A DNA stretch of 26,353 nt from CBDUSL01 sp965370265 (GTDB taxonomy: Bacteria; Patescibacteriota; Patescibacteriia; JAXHNJ01): contig CBDUSL010000009.1 in assembly GCA_965370265.1 (NCBI GenBank), positions 1 through 26,353 of the forward strand. Direction: 5' to 3'. A program made the translations under genes and the position numbers. Shown one piece after another: positions 17,277 to 25,142 of the stretch. The notes under the pieces are model-generated. The model was given only the letters and a program-made list of their open reading frames with translations. It did not search any database and was not told the DNA's origin. Within the stretch, counting starts at the first letter, position 1, and the number at the start of each line of letters is the position of its first letter.

Positions 17277-18446
17277 CTATTTTAAGGGAGATCTTTCCCT
17301 TATTTTTTTTATAATTTTGGGCAATACTTTTAATAAAACTTCCACTTCTTCTTCGGTATTATCACGACCTAAACTCAATCGAATGGTGCCATGGCATTTT
17401 TCATTAGACAATCCAATTGCTTTTAATACATGGGAGGGAATTAGAGAATGGGAAGCACAAGCCGAACCAGTTGAAACAGCAATTCTTTCGGCGTCAAGAA
17501 GTAGAAGCAGACTTTCGCCTTCAATATTTTCAAAAGTGATATTAACATGGCCCGGTGCTCTTAGATTTTCATCTCCATTATAACTGGCCATGGGAATATT
17601 TTTTAATATATAATTTATAATTTTTTTACTTAACTGATTTACTTTTTCCGTGTCCTTTACTCTTCTTTTTTTAACAATTTCCAAAGCTTTTCCCAGTCCG
17701 ACAATCAAAGGGGTGTTAATTGTTCCCGGCCGAAGGCTTCTTTCATGATGACCTCCATATTGGATAGACTTTAAGGGAGAACCTTTTCGAACATACAAAG
17801 CTCCTACTCCTTTGGGTCCATAGATCTTATGGCCGGATATGGAAATAAAATCCAGGCCTAAAACATCAACATCACAAGGAAAAAAAGAGGCCGCTTGGAC
17901 CGCGTCAGTATGGAAATAAATTTTTTGTTTTCTATTTTTGTTTACCTCTTTTATTAATTGTCCTATTTCTTTTATTGGCTGAATTGCGCCAATTTCATTA
18001 TTAACATACATTATGGTGATTAAAAAAGTATCTGGTTGAATAGCTTCTTTTAGAGTTTTCAAAGAAATAATCCCCTTTGAACTAACCGGTAATTTGGTCA
18101 ATTCATATCCTTCTTTTTCCAGGGCCTCACATGGCTCTAAAATTGCCGGGTGCTCAATTGCGGTGGTAATAATATGGCCTTGTCCCAAAGACTTGGCTAA
18201 GCCTAAAACCGTTAAATTATTGCTTTCTGTCGCTCCGGAAGTAAAGATTACCTCTTCAGTTAAGCAGTTCAAAAAATCAGCAGTCTGCTGACGGGCCTTT
18301 TCCACCGCTTTATCAGAAGATAAACCCAATGAATGTAAAGACGAGGCATTGCCGTATTTTTCCCTAAAATAAGGCAACATCGCTTCTAAAACCTCTTCAG
18401 CCACTGGCGTGGTTGCGGCGTTATCGAAATAAATATATTTTTTCAT
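17277..18446 (-). CDS. iscS: Cysteine desulfurase, IscS/NifS family
   Basis: A 389-residue PLP enzyme that converts cysteine to alanine and passes sulfur to Fe-S cluster or tRNA thiolation partners. Motifs are IYFDNAATTP at the N-terminus, FTSGATESNN, AIEHPAIL with H99, HTDAVQ with D181, and the PLP lysine K207 in ISGHKIYGPKG. The active-site cysteine C330 lies in the long loop STGSACASHSL; that loop and the downstream TIRLSLGRDNTEEEV are of IscS (group I) type. Neither iscU nor a thiouridylase gene is adjacent, so its partner is not evident. The last codons carry the terminator of the convergent pilus operon. The symbol is given by similarity to IscS; NifS is a possible alternative name. Confidence 0.93.
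   Translation of the reverse strand: MKKYIYFDNAATTPVAEEVLEAMLPYFREKYGNASSLHSLGLSSDKAVEKARQQTADFLNCLTEEVIFTSGATESNNLTVLGLAKSLGQGHIITTAIEHPAILEPCEALEKEGYELTKLPVSSKGIISLKTLKEAIQPDTFLITIMYVNNEIGAIQPIKEIGQLIKEVNKNRKQKIYFHTDAVQAASFFPCDVDVLGLDFISISGHKIYGPKGVGALYVRKGSPLKSIQYGGHHERSLRPGTINTPLIVGLGKALEIVKKRRVKDTEKVNQLSKKIINYILKNIPMASYNGDENLRAPGHVNITFENIEGESLLLLLDAERIAVSTGSACASHSLIPSHVLKAIGLSNEKCHGTIRLSLGRDNTEEEVEVLLKVLPKIIKKIRERSPLK
17283..17310 (+). terminator. Intrinsic terminator of the pilus operon inside the cysteine desulfurase gene
   Basis: TAAGGGA (17283-17289) pairs with TCCCTTA (17296-17302) around a 6-nt loop, followed by eight T residues (17303-17310). It lies 24 nt after the last pilus-operon stop and within the final codons of the convergent cysteine desulfurase. 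Confidence 0.85.
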
Positions 18447-18473
18447 TTTATTAAATTAATAATTAACTATCCT

Positions 18474-18503
18474 ATTATAACCAAATTAATGGGTGTTTGA
18501 CAA
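18474..18503 (-). promoter_or_regulatory. Cysteine desulfurase promoter sharing its -35 with rpmA
   Basis: On the minus strand TTGTCA (18503 to 18498), an 18-nt spacer, TATAAT (18479 to 18474): 5/6 and 6/6 matches. The -35 lies on the same bases as the rpmA -35 because the sequence TTTGACAAA is nearly self-complementary. A leader of about 20 nt without a Shine-Dalgarno sequence follows. Confidence 0.7.
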
Positions 18504-18525
18504 ATAAAAAAAATTATTATAAACT
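18497..18525 (+). promoter_or_regulatory. rpmA promoter
   Basis: A perfect TTGACA at 18497-18502 is followed by TATAAA at 18518-18523 (15-nt spacer) or TAAACT at 18520-18525 (17-nt spacer). Transcription start near 18531 gives a leader of about 50 nt. Confidence 0.65.
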
Positions 18526-18561
18526 ATCACTAAATAAATATAAATAACTGATCGAAAAATT

Positions 18562-18577
18562 AACTAACTAACTAACT
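18562..18577 (+). repeat. Four tandem AACT units in the rpmA leader
   Basis: AACT is repeated exactly four times, ending 5 nt before the rpmA ATG at 18583, in the place where a ribosome-binding site would be expected. No Shine-Dalgarno sequence is present. It could be a slippage-prone tract or simply an unstructured leader. Confidence 0.8.
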
Positions 18578-18582
18578 TCCAT

Positions 18583-18864
18583 ATGGCCCATAAAAAAGCG
18601 GGCGGATCTACTTCATTAGGCCGAGATTCACAAGGCAAACGACTCGGCGTAAAATTACATGATGGACAGCTGACCCACGCCGGCAGCATAATTATAAGAC
18701 AAAGAGGAACCAAATTTCGACCCGGTAAATTTGTAAAAAAAGGCACGGATGATACTCTTTACGCCGCGGTGACCGGTTATGTTAAGTTTGCTAAAAGAAA
18801 ATTAAAAAAATTCAACGGACAGCTAAAACTAACTAATATAGTTTCGGTTGTTCCAAAAAAATAA
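18583..18864 (+). CDS. rpmA: 50S ribosomal protein L27
   Basis: A 93-residue L27, a large-subunit protein whose N-terminal tail reaches the peptidyl-transferase centre. The start MAHKKAGGSTSLGRDSQGKRLGVK and the block AGSIIIRQRGTKFRPGKFVKKGTDDTLYAA are diagnostic. The N-terminus begins directly at AHKK, without the cleaved extension found in Firmicutes. The gene stands alone between its own promoter and terminator; rplU (L21), usually its upstream neighbour, is not present here. Confidence 0.97.
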   Translation: MAHKKAGGSTSLGRDSQGKRLGVKLHDGQLTHAGSIIIRQRGTKFRPGKFVKKGTDDTLYAAVTGYVKFAKRKLKKFNGQLKLTNIVSVVPKK

Positions 18865-18871
18865 TCTAAAC

Positions 18872-18907
18872 AAAAATCATTCTTATCTGTATCCAGGAAT
18901 GATTTTT
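18872..18907. terminator. Bidirectional terminator between rpmA and pyrG
   Basis: AAAAATCATTC (18872-18882) pairs perfectly with GAATGATTTTT (18897-18907), an 11-bp stem with a 14-nt loop. T runs follow in both directions. It lies between the convergent rpmA and pyrG stops and can serve both. Confidence 0.8.
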
Positions 18908-18910
18908 AGT

Positions 18911-20542
18911 TTATTTTTTACAGGCCTTAATAAAGGCGACAAATAACGGATGAGGGTTCAGAGGCTGTGATTTATATTCAGGGTGAAATTGGACGCCGAC
19001 AAAAAACGGGTGATCAGCAATTTCTATTGCTTCCACAAGCTTGCCATCGGGAGAAGTACCCGAAATAGTTAGCCCTCTGCCTTCCATTTTTTTGCGGTAA
19101 GAGGAATTAAATTCATAGCGATGGCGGTGTCGCTCCTGAACATTCTTTTGACTACCATAGGCTTTGGATACAATGGTATCTTTAATTAATTTACAGGGCC
19201 AGTTACCCATACGAATAGTACCACCATATTGTTTCTTTTTTAAATACTCCTTCTGATCCGGCATAATATGAATAACCGGGTGCGGAGTTTTTGGATCCAC
19301 TTCCATAGAGTTGGCTTTTTTTAGTTTCAATATATTTTGAGCAAATTCAATCACCGCCATTTGCATCCCATAGCAAAGCCCTAAATAAGGGATCTTTTTT
19401 TCTCTAATATATTTTATTGCTTTAATCTTTCCTAAAGAGCCCCTGGAACCCCAGCCCTGGGGAACGACAATCCCGTCATAAGATTTTAATGTTTCAACCT
19501 TGGCTGGATTTCGTTCAAATTCTTCGGCGTTAATCCAAACTAATTCTGGTTTTAAATTATTTTGCCAGCAGGCGTGTTTAAGGGCCTCAATTACCGAAAT
19601 ATATGAATCAGCGAGAACAAAATCACCAATCCCAAAATATTTGCCGACAATACCTATTTTAACCCGTTTTTTGGCATTTTTTGAACGGCTAACCATTTTT
19701 TTCCAATCTCTTAGGTCACTTGCCTTTTCTTTCAAATCAAATTTGTTAATAATTTTCTGGGCTACTTTCTGTTTTTCAAAATTTAGAGGGACTTCATAAA
19801 TATTATTAACATCAATAGCAGAAATAATGTCTTCTGGGTTCACGCTACAATTAGTGGAAAGCTTTTCTTTTCTGGGATCATCCAAAGGCTTTTCCGATCG
19901 GCAAAAAATGAAATCCGGCTGGATACCAGATGAATTAAGGGTACGGACGGCATATTGGGTGGGCTTGGTTTTCATTTCCCCAATTTTATTTGGAATAGGC
20001 AGATAGCTGACAAGTATAAATTGAACACAATCAGGACGCTCAAGATTAAGCATTCTAGCTGCTTCAAGAAAAAGAAGATTTTGATATTCGCCAACGGTTC
20101 CGCCAATTTCAATGATAACTATATCGGCTTTTGATTTTTTGGCTAAAACTTTTATTCTTCTATTTACTTCATTTGGAATATGAGGAACAACTTCCACACA
20201 CTTACCCTTGAATTCTAGATTTCTTTCCCGCTGAATCACTGACTGATAAACCGAGCCGGTGGTCATATAATTATCTTTATTCAATTCCTCGCCTAAAAAT
20301 CTTTCGTAATTACCGATGTCCTGGTCAGTCTCCAAACCATCTTGAGTGACAAAAACTTCGCCATGTTCAGTTGGATTCATTGTTCCCGCATCTACATTAA
20401 CATATGGGTCAATTTTTATGGCGGTCACTTTATATCCCCTACTTTTTAGTAAGCGGCCAATTGAAGATACGGCGATTCCTTTACCTAGACCAGAAAGGAC
20501 ACCACCCATTACAAATATAAATTTTACCTGCTTTTTCTTCAT
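18911..20542 (-). CDS. pyrG: CTP synthase
   Basis: A 543-residue enzyme making CTP from UTP, ATP and glutamine. The N-terminal synthetase domain (about 1-270) has the P-loop MGGVLSGLGKGIA, the substrate segment DPYVNVDAGTMNPTEHGEVFVTQDGLETDQDIGNYERF, IEIGGTVGEYQ and KTKPTQYAVR. The C-terminal class I glutamine amidotransferase domain (about 295-543) has the nucleophile C390 in LGLCYGMQ and H520/E522 in VQFHPEY. The oxyanion strand reads VVPQGWGSRG where most enzymes have VPGGFGxRG. It is last in the murA-ctpA-acylphosphatase-rplI unit; the ATG overlaps the rplI TGA stop (ATGA). Confidence 0.96.
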   Translation of the reverse strand: MKKKQVKFIFVMGGVLSGLGKGIAVSSIGRLLKSRGYKVTAIKIDPYVNVDAGTMNPTEHGEVFVTQDGLETDQDIGNYERFLGEELNKDNYMTTGSVYQSVIQRERNLEFKGKCVEVVPHIPNEVNRRIKVLAKKSKADIVIIEIGGTVGEYQNLLFLEAARMLNLERPDCVQFILVSYLPIPNKIGEMKTKPTQYAVRTLNSSGIQPDFIFCRSEKPLDDPRKEKLSTNCSVNPEDIISAIDVNNIYEVPLNFEKQKVAQKIINKFDLKEKASDLRDWKKMVSRSKNAKKRVKIGIVGKYFGIGDFVLADSYISVIEALKHACWQNNLKPELVWINAEEFERNPAKVETLKSYDGIVVPQGWGSRGSLGKIKAIKYIREKKIPYLGLCYGMQMAVIEFAQNILKLKKANSMEVDPKTPHPVIHIMPDQKEYLKKKQYGGTIRMGNWPCKLIKDTIVSKAYGSQKNVQERHRHRYEFNSSYRKKMEGRGLTISGTSPDGKLVEAIEIADHPFFVGVQFHPEYKSQPLNPHPLFVAFIKACKK

Positions 20543-20982
20543 AAAGATTTTATATTAAGTTTAGCCATCGCTTTCATCTCATCAATTACAATTTCTATTT
20601 TTGATATCCCAAGTTGCTTTAGGGCCTTCTCAATTTTTATATTATCTTTTTTTAATTTCACGCCTGTTTCTTTTTCTATCACTTTTATTATATCATTTTC
20701 ATGGACAGCCGCAAAGAGATGTCCCTCCTTATTTGCTTTGGTTTTAATTATGAATTCTTTTTTTGTGATTTTTTCAATATTATTTCTTAGCTTTTGCCCC
20801 TCTTTTACCTTTATTTTATCATCTTTCTTCGTTTTTTTTATCACCGACTCTAATTTTTTAGTGGTAGCGGGTTCAGCCAACTCTTTAGCAAAAAGAAAAT
20901 TACGGGCATAACCGGAGGAAACATTTTTCACCTCTCCTTTTTCCCCTAATTTATCAATTTTTTCTAATAAGATTACTTTCAT
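20539..20982 (-). CDS. rplI: 50S ribosomal protein L9
   Basis: A 147-residue L9. The N-terminal rRNA-binding domain MKVILLEKIDKLGEKGEVKNVSSGYARNFLFAKELA is followed by a long helix (about residues 42-75, rich in K/E) and the C-terminal domain with GHLFAAVHENDI and LGISKIEI. L9 bridges to the L1 side of the large subunit. Its usual neighbours rpsF, ssb and rpsR are not here; instead it lies between an acylphosphatase gene and pyrG. Its TGA stop overlaps the pyrG ATG, showing that TGA acts as a stop in this organism. Confidence 0.95.
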   Translation of the reverse strand: MKVILLEKIDKLGEKGEVKNVSSGYARNFLFAKELAEPATTKKLESVIKKTKKDDKIKVKEGQKLRNNIEKITKKEFIIKTKANKEGHLFAAVHENDIIKVIEKETGVKLKKDNIKIEKALKQLGISKIEIVIDEMKAMAKLNIKSL

Positions 20983-20993
20983 TATTTTTATTG

Positions 20994-21266
20994 TTAATAT
21001 AATATTTCAAAATTATTATACTTATCTCCACTGGCTATAAATTCTTTTTTTATAGTCTTTATTTCTCCAGGCGAGCTATTTTTAAGCCAATTAAGCAATT
21101 TTTTAAGGCTATCCTCTTCCCCTTCAGATACTATTTCAACTGTTCCATCCCTTAAATTCTTAACAAAACCTTTTAATTTTAATGACTCAGCTTTTCTACT
21201 GGCCTCATACCTCATTCCGACACATTGTACTTTTCCGGAAATAATTATTCTTATTTTCGAATTCAT
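20994..21266 (-). CDS. acyP: Acylphosphatase
   Basis: A 90-residue small cytoplasmic enzyme hydrolysing acyl phosphates. The N-terminal phosphate-binding loop is ISGKVQCVGMRY with catalytic R19, and the conserved asparagine N37 is in GFVKNLRDGTVEIVSEG; both catalytic residues are intact. A cysteine replaces the usual glycine in the VQGVGFR loop. The gene begins 3 nt after ctpA and ends 11 nt before rplI. Confidence 0.92.
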   Translation of the reverse strand: MNSKIRIIISGKVQCVGMRYEASRKAESLKLKGFVKNLRDGTVEIVSEGEEDSLKKLLNWLKNSSPGEIKTIKKEFIASGDKYNNFEILY

Positions 21267-21269
21267 TAT

Positions 21270-22511
21270 TTAATTATTGATTTCTTCGATTATTAATTCC
21301 ACTGCTTTATCTAGCTGCGGATCAAGATCATTATCAAAGTCATCTAAGGTCAGCTCAATATGAACATCCGGTTCAATACCGTTATGATCAATTGAATTGC
21401 CTTCCGGGGTAAGCCATTTGGCGGTAGTAATTTTTAGAGAGGAGCCGTCAAAAAGTTGTTCATATTCCTGAACCGAGCCCTTGCCGTATGATTTTTCGCC
21501 GACTAATGTTGCTAAACCATATTCGCTAAGCGCACCGGCTAAAATTTCCGCTGCGGAAGCAGAACCGCCGTTAATTAAAACCATCATGGGATAACCAACA
21601 AGGGTGGCATTACCTCGGGCTAAATATTGTTTTGTCTCGTTGTTTGAAAACTGCTCAATTAATATAACCCCTTCTTCGATAAATTCGGAAGTAACTCCAA
21701 CAGCCGTATCGAGATAACCGCCGGAATTATCCCTTAAATCAATTATTAAACCATCAATTCCTGTCAGATTAAAATAATTTGAAGCTTTTGTCAGATTGTT
21801 TTCTGTGTCATCACTGAAATTGCTTATTTCTAAATAGCCAATTTTGTTATCTTCGATATTAATAATTCCCCATTCAACACTTTCCACTTTTATGGTATTT
21901 CTGACAATGGTAATTTCCCCTGTTTCTTCTTCACCTTCATGCTGAATTAAAAGTATTACTTGCGTTCCTTTTTCCCCGCGAATAAGACTGGTCGCATAAT
22001 CAAGAGAAATTCCGGTTGTATTTAGACCATTAATTTCTAAAATTTTATCTTTTGCTATTAGGCCTGCATTTTTAGCGGGAGAATCGTCCAAAGGAGCAAT
22101 AACCACTAGTTGATCATTTTTTATCCCAATCTCCGCTCCAATACCTTCAAAGCTCCCAGTAATTTCATTCAAAAACATTTCTGAAAGTTCAGGGTCAAGA
22201 AAAGAAGAATAAGGATCATCCAAGCTGCTTACCAGCCCGGTTAAGGCCCCATAAAGCATTTTTTGTTCGTCTATCGGCTGTTCAACATATTTTTCCTGAA
22301 TTGTTTCCCAGACTTCTTTAAAAAGGTTAAAATTAACTTCCTGATTTTTGTTTGAGAGAGAGTCTATTGTTTCTCCCAAACTTAAAATAGGGGTAAATCT
22401 ATATTTAGAAGACATGCCAATATAAAGACCGCAGCCAAAGCTGATTACAATGAAAATGATCAAAGAAATTATAAAGTATTTTGTTTTTTTGCTATAACTA
22501 TTATTATTCAT
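21270..22511 (-). CDS. ctpA: C-terminal processing protease, S41 family, with PDZ domain
   Basis: A 413-residue membrane-anchored serine protease acting outside the cytoplasmic membrane. A single N-terminal helix (about residues 12-33) acts as anchor, then the helical region FKEVWETIQEKYVEQP. Next comes a PDZ domain (about 115-195, with GSFEGIGAEIG and DSPAKNAGL). The protease core contains LIIDLRDNSGGYLD, INGGSASAAEILAGAL with nucleophile S319, and GEKSYGKGSVQ with general base K344 and Q348, spaced by 25 residues as in CtpA/Prc. The ATG lies 8 nt inside the end of murA. Confidence 0.94.
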   Translation of the reverse strand: MNNNSYSKKTKYFIISLIIFIVISFGCGLYIGMSSKYRFTPILSLGETIDSLSNKNQEVNFNLFKEVWETIQEKYVEQPIDEQKMLYGALTGLVSSLDDPYSSFLDPELSEMFLNEITGSFEGIGAEIGIKNDQLVVIAPLDDSPAKNAGLIAKDKILEINGLNTTGISLDYATSLIRGEKGTQVILLIQHEGEEETGEITIVRNTIKVESVEWGIINIEDNKIGYLEISNFSDDTENNLTKASNYFNLTGIDGLIIDLRDNSGGYLDTAVGVTSEFIEEGVILIEQFSNNETKQYLARGNATLVGYPMMVLINGGSASAAEILAGALSEYGLATLVGEKSYGKGSVQEYEQLFDGSSLKITTAKWLTPEGNSIDHNGIEPDVHIELTLDDFDNDLDPQLDKAVELIIEEINN

Positions 22512-23760
22512 TTATCTTTTTTATTTTCGCTCCTATTTTTTTTAATCTTTCAACTATTCTTTCATACCCCCGGTCAATAACCTCCGCTTTGGAAATTTCA
22601 GTAATCCCCTGGGCGATAAGCCCAGCAATAATAAGAGTTGCTCCCGCCCTTAAATCCGGACTTTGAATCTCTTTACCGTAAAGGGGGGTAGGACCCGAAA
22701 TCAAAACACGGTGTGGATCACAAATAACAGCATTGGCTCCCATTTTATTTAATTCTTTTATATGACTAAGCCTGGCCTCAAATAACGGGTCATGAATCAA
22801 GCTGGTTCCTCTGGCCTGCGTAGCTAAAACTGAAAAAGGGGCCTGCAAATCAGTGGGAAATCCCGGGTAAGGCATAGACTGGATTTTGAAAGATTTTAAA
22901 GAAGGGCTTTTTAATATTTTTAGGTAATTATCGCCTTTTTGAATTTTAACGCCGGCGCTTTGGAGTTTTAGCATTACTATTTCTAGATGTTCAGGAATAA
23001 TCTTATTTATTACTAATTCGCTTTTGGTGACCGCGGCGGCGATCGCAAAAGTTCCTGCTTCAATTTGATCGGGGATTATTGAGTATTCAACACCGTTTAA
23101 TTTTTTTACGCCGGTGATTTTAAGGGTATGAGTGCCTATTCCTTCAATTTTGGCTCCCATTTTATTGAGAAAATTGGCTAAATCCTGAACATGAGGTTCA
23201 GCAGCGGCTAGTTTAATAATGGTTTTACCTTTGGCCAACACCGCGGCCATAATCGCATTTTCAGTTGCCGTTACTGAAAATTCTGGTAAAATAATAGTAT
23301 TACCCTTTAGTTCATTAGCCGTTAATATGTATTCATCAACTTCCTTTTTTATCTTTGCCCCTAATTTCTTAAAAACGTAAAGATGGGTATCAATAGGGCG
23401 ATTACCGATAATACAGCCTCCTGGCTGAGGTATCCGCACCTCCTTAAAGCGTGAAAGAAGAGGGGCCATCAAAAGAATGGAAGAACGCATGGCCTGCACC
23501 TTTTTTTTATCCAGGCGGCTGGGATTGACATTTTCGCAAGAAATACTTACACTCCCCTTTTGTTGACTAATCTTTGCCCCTAAGCCGGACATTATTTCTA
23601 AAAGTGTCCCAACATCCAAAATATCAGGTATATTCTTAATTAAGCATTCATCCGAACTTAAAAGACAAGCCGCCAGTATAGGAGTGGCCGCGTTCTTCAT
23701 CCCGGAAATATCAATCTCCCCTTTTAAGTTATATCCCCCTTCAATTACTAATTTTGACAT
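22504..23760 (-). CDS. murA: UDP-N-acetylglucosamine 1-carboxyvinyltransferase MurA
   Basis: A 418-residue cytoplasmic enzyme transferring enolpyruvate from PEP to UDP-GlcNAc, the committed step of peptidoglycan synthesis. K22 and N23 lie in ISGMKNAATPILAA. The active-site loop PQPGGCIIGNRPIDTHL has C116, the residue targeted by fosfomycin, so the enzyme should be of the sensitive type. The catalytic aspartate region is YPGFPTDLQAPF, and the C-terminal AEVIDRGYERIVERLKKIGA is standard. It is the first gene of a five-gene unit with a good promoter and an AGGA ribosome-binding site, and is well separated from the mraY-murD-murG-murC cluster. Confidence 0.97.
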   Translation of the reverse strand: MSKLVIEGGYNLKGEIDISGMKNAATPILAACLLSSDECLIKNIPDILDVGTLLEIMSGLGAKISQQKGSVSISCENVNPSRLDKKKVQAMRSSILLMAPLLSRFKEVRIPQPGGCIIGNRPIDTHLYVFKKLGAKIKKEVDEYILTANELKGNTIILPEFSVTATENAIMAAVLAKGKTIIKLAAAEPHVQDLANFLNKMGAKIEGIGTHTLKITGVKKLNGVEYSIIPDQIEAGTFAIAAAVTKSELVINKIIPEHLEIVMLKLQSAGVKIQKGDNYLKILKSPSLKSFKIQSMPYPGFPTDLQAPFSVLATQARGTSLIHDPLFEARLSHIKELNKMGANAVICDPHRVLISGPTPLYGKEIQSPDLRAGATLIIAGLIAQGITEISKAEVIDRGYERIVERLKKIGAKIKKINE

Positions 23761-23787
23761 AGTTATCCTATAAATACATTTACATAT

Positions 23788-23816
23788 ATTTTATCGGTAA
23801 AACGCAATAAAGTCAA
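23788..23816 (-). promoter_or_regulatory. Promoter of the murA-ctpA-acylphosphatase-rplI-pyrG unit
   Basis: On the minus strand TTGACT (23816 to 23811), exactly 17 nt, TAAAAT (23793 to 23788): 5/6 and 5/6 matches. The leader is about 20 nt and includes AGGA a few bases before the murA ATG. Confidence 0.75.
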
Positions 23817-23818
23817 AG

Positions 23819-25141
23819 ATGGACCTAAAACAAAGAAGAATCTTTTATATCACTTTAATCAGCCTATTTGCGTTATTGGCTCCTTTTTTAATTCTTTATG
23901 CGGCTGGTTATAATTTAGCCTTTTTTCAAAGAAAAATTATAAAAACCGGACTCTTGGTTATAAACTCATATCCCCGTAATTCTGATATTTACCTGGATGA
24001 TATTATTACTAAAAAAAGAACCCCCATAAATATTTCCAATCTTATTCCCAAAGAATATAATATTGAAATAAAAAAAGCCGGATATTATTCCTGGCAAAAA
24101 AATCTGACCGTCTTGCCAAACACTTCAATTTTTGCCGATGAAATTAGTCTTTTTAAAATAAATCCCGTTAAAGAGAGCTATTTCAGCGGTAATATAATCA
24201 TTTCAGAAACGGACCAAGATAAACAAAGAATGGCTATTTTAACCGGTGAAAAGGCAAAAAAATCTATTGTCGTTATTGATTTAAATAATAAAACCAAAAA
24301 AATAATTAAAGAAAATATTGATTTTGAGGTTAAGGATATAAATTGGCATGAAAATAATTTAATCGTGGAAAAAGAAAATAATGGGGGATCAGATTATATT
24401 ATTCTTAATACATATTCTCCGGAAGAAACGCTCTTATCTGGCATTACTATTCAAAATTTTGAAAAAATTATCGGACACTCTAACGGTTTTATTTATGGTC
24501 TTTCCGTTGACACTGTCTATAAAATTGATCTGGAAAATAAAAAAATCGAAGCCATAAGCAAACATCCTATAAATGATATTATCATAAACAAAAATAATTT
24601 ACTTTTAATTTCTTTGACAGAAGGTGGCACTAATTTAATAAAAGTAGAAAATGGAATTTCTGAAATAATTGAAAACTTTGATGGCCTATACCATGACTTT
24701 ATTAATCTGACTGATAATTATTTTCTCATGAAAAATGAAAATAAATTTATTTTTTATACTTTGAACGAAGAGGAAAATTCTGTTTTTATCGAAACTCAAA
24801 TTACCTCCGCAGAAATAGCGCCCAAAAAAGATAAAATCCTTTATTATAATGATAATGAACTTTGGTTTTATGATATTAAAGAAGAAAAAACTCACTTGAT
24901 TAACAGACAGTCAGGAACCATAAAAGAAGCCTGCTGGTATCCCATAAATGAATATATTATTTATAATTTAGACAATGTAATTAAAGCAACCGAAATTGAC
25001 TTAAGAGATAAACGCAACGAATATAACCTTTATTCCGAGACAGAGAGTATAAAAATACATAAGATTTTTAAAAGTAAGTACATTATTCTGGAAACAAAAA
25101 AAGAGCAAAATGACGAGCTCTTTTCCCTGAAAATACAGTAA
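23819..25141 (+). CDS. Membrane-anchored PEGA-domain protein with a beta-propeller-like ectodomain
   Basis: A 440-residue protein. The basic N-terminus (MDLKQRR) and one helix (about residues 9-30) anchor it. Residues about 42-115 form a PEGA domain: TGLLVINSYPRNSDIYLDD, TPINISNLIPKEYNIEIKKAGYYSW, then NLTVLPNTSIFADEISLF. The remainder is a string of short strands with WD40/TolB-like spacing (NWHENNLIVEKENN, ITSAEIAPKKDKILYYNDNELWFYD, EACWYPINEYIIYN), suggesting a propeller of five or more blades. The function is unknown; such proteins sit on the outer side of the membrane, probably binding wall or surface proteins. The promoter is not clear. The stop is one base from the convergent nucleotidyltransferase stop. 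Confidence 0.8.
   Translation: MDLKQRRIFYITLISLFALLAPFLILYAAGYNLAFFQRKIIKTGLLVINSYPRNSDIYLDDIITKKRTPINISNLIPKEYNIEIKKAGYYSWQKNLTVLPNTSIFADEISLFKINPVKESYFSGNIIISETDQDKQRMAILTGEKAKKSIVVIDLNNKTKKIIKENIDFEVKDINWHENNLIVEKENNGGSDYIILNTYSPEETLLSGITIQNFEKIIGHSNGFIYGLSVDTVYKIDLENKKIEAISKHPINDIIINKNNLLLISLTEGGTNLIKVENGISEIIENFDGLYHDFINLTDNYFLMKNENKFIFYTLNEEENSVFIETQITSAEIAPKKDKILYYNDNELWFYDIKEEKTHLINRQSGTIKEACWYPINEYIIYNLDNVIKATEIDLRDKRNEYNLYSETESIKIHKIFKSKYIILETKKEQNDELFSLKIQ
25096..25124 (-). terminator. Intrinsic terminator of the nucleotidyltransferase gene, inside the opposing gene
   Basis: On the minus strand AAAAGAGC (25124 to 25117), a 10-nt loop, GCTCTTTT (25106 to 25099), continuing to a run of seven T residues (25102 to 25096). 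It lies 19 nt beyond the nucleotidyltransferase stop, within the last codons of the plus-strand PEGA protein. Confidence 0.75.
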
Positions 25142-25142
25142 T

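Noticed and set aside
18562..18577. AACT repeats as a CRISPR or attachment site
   Set aside because: Only 4-nt units with no spacers, no integrase or Cas gene nearby.
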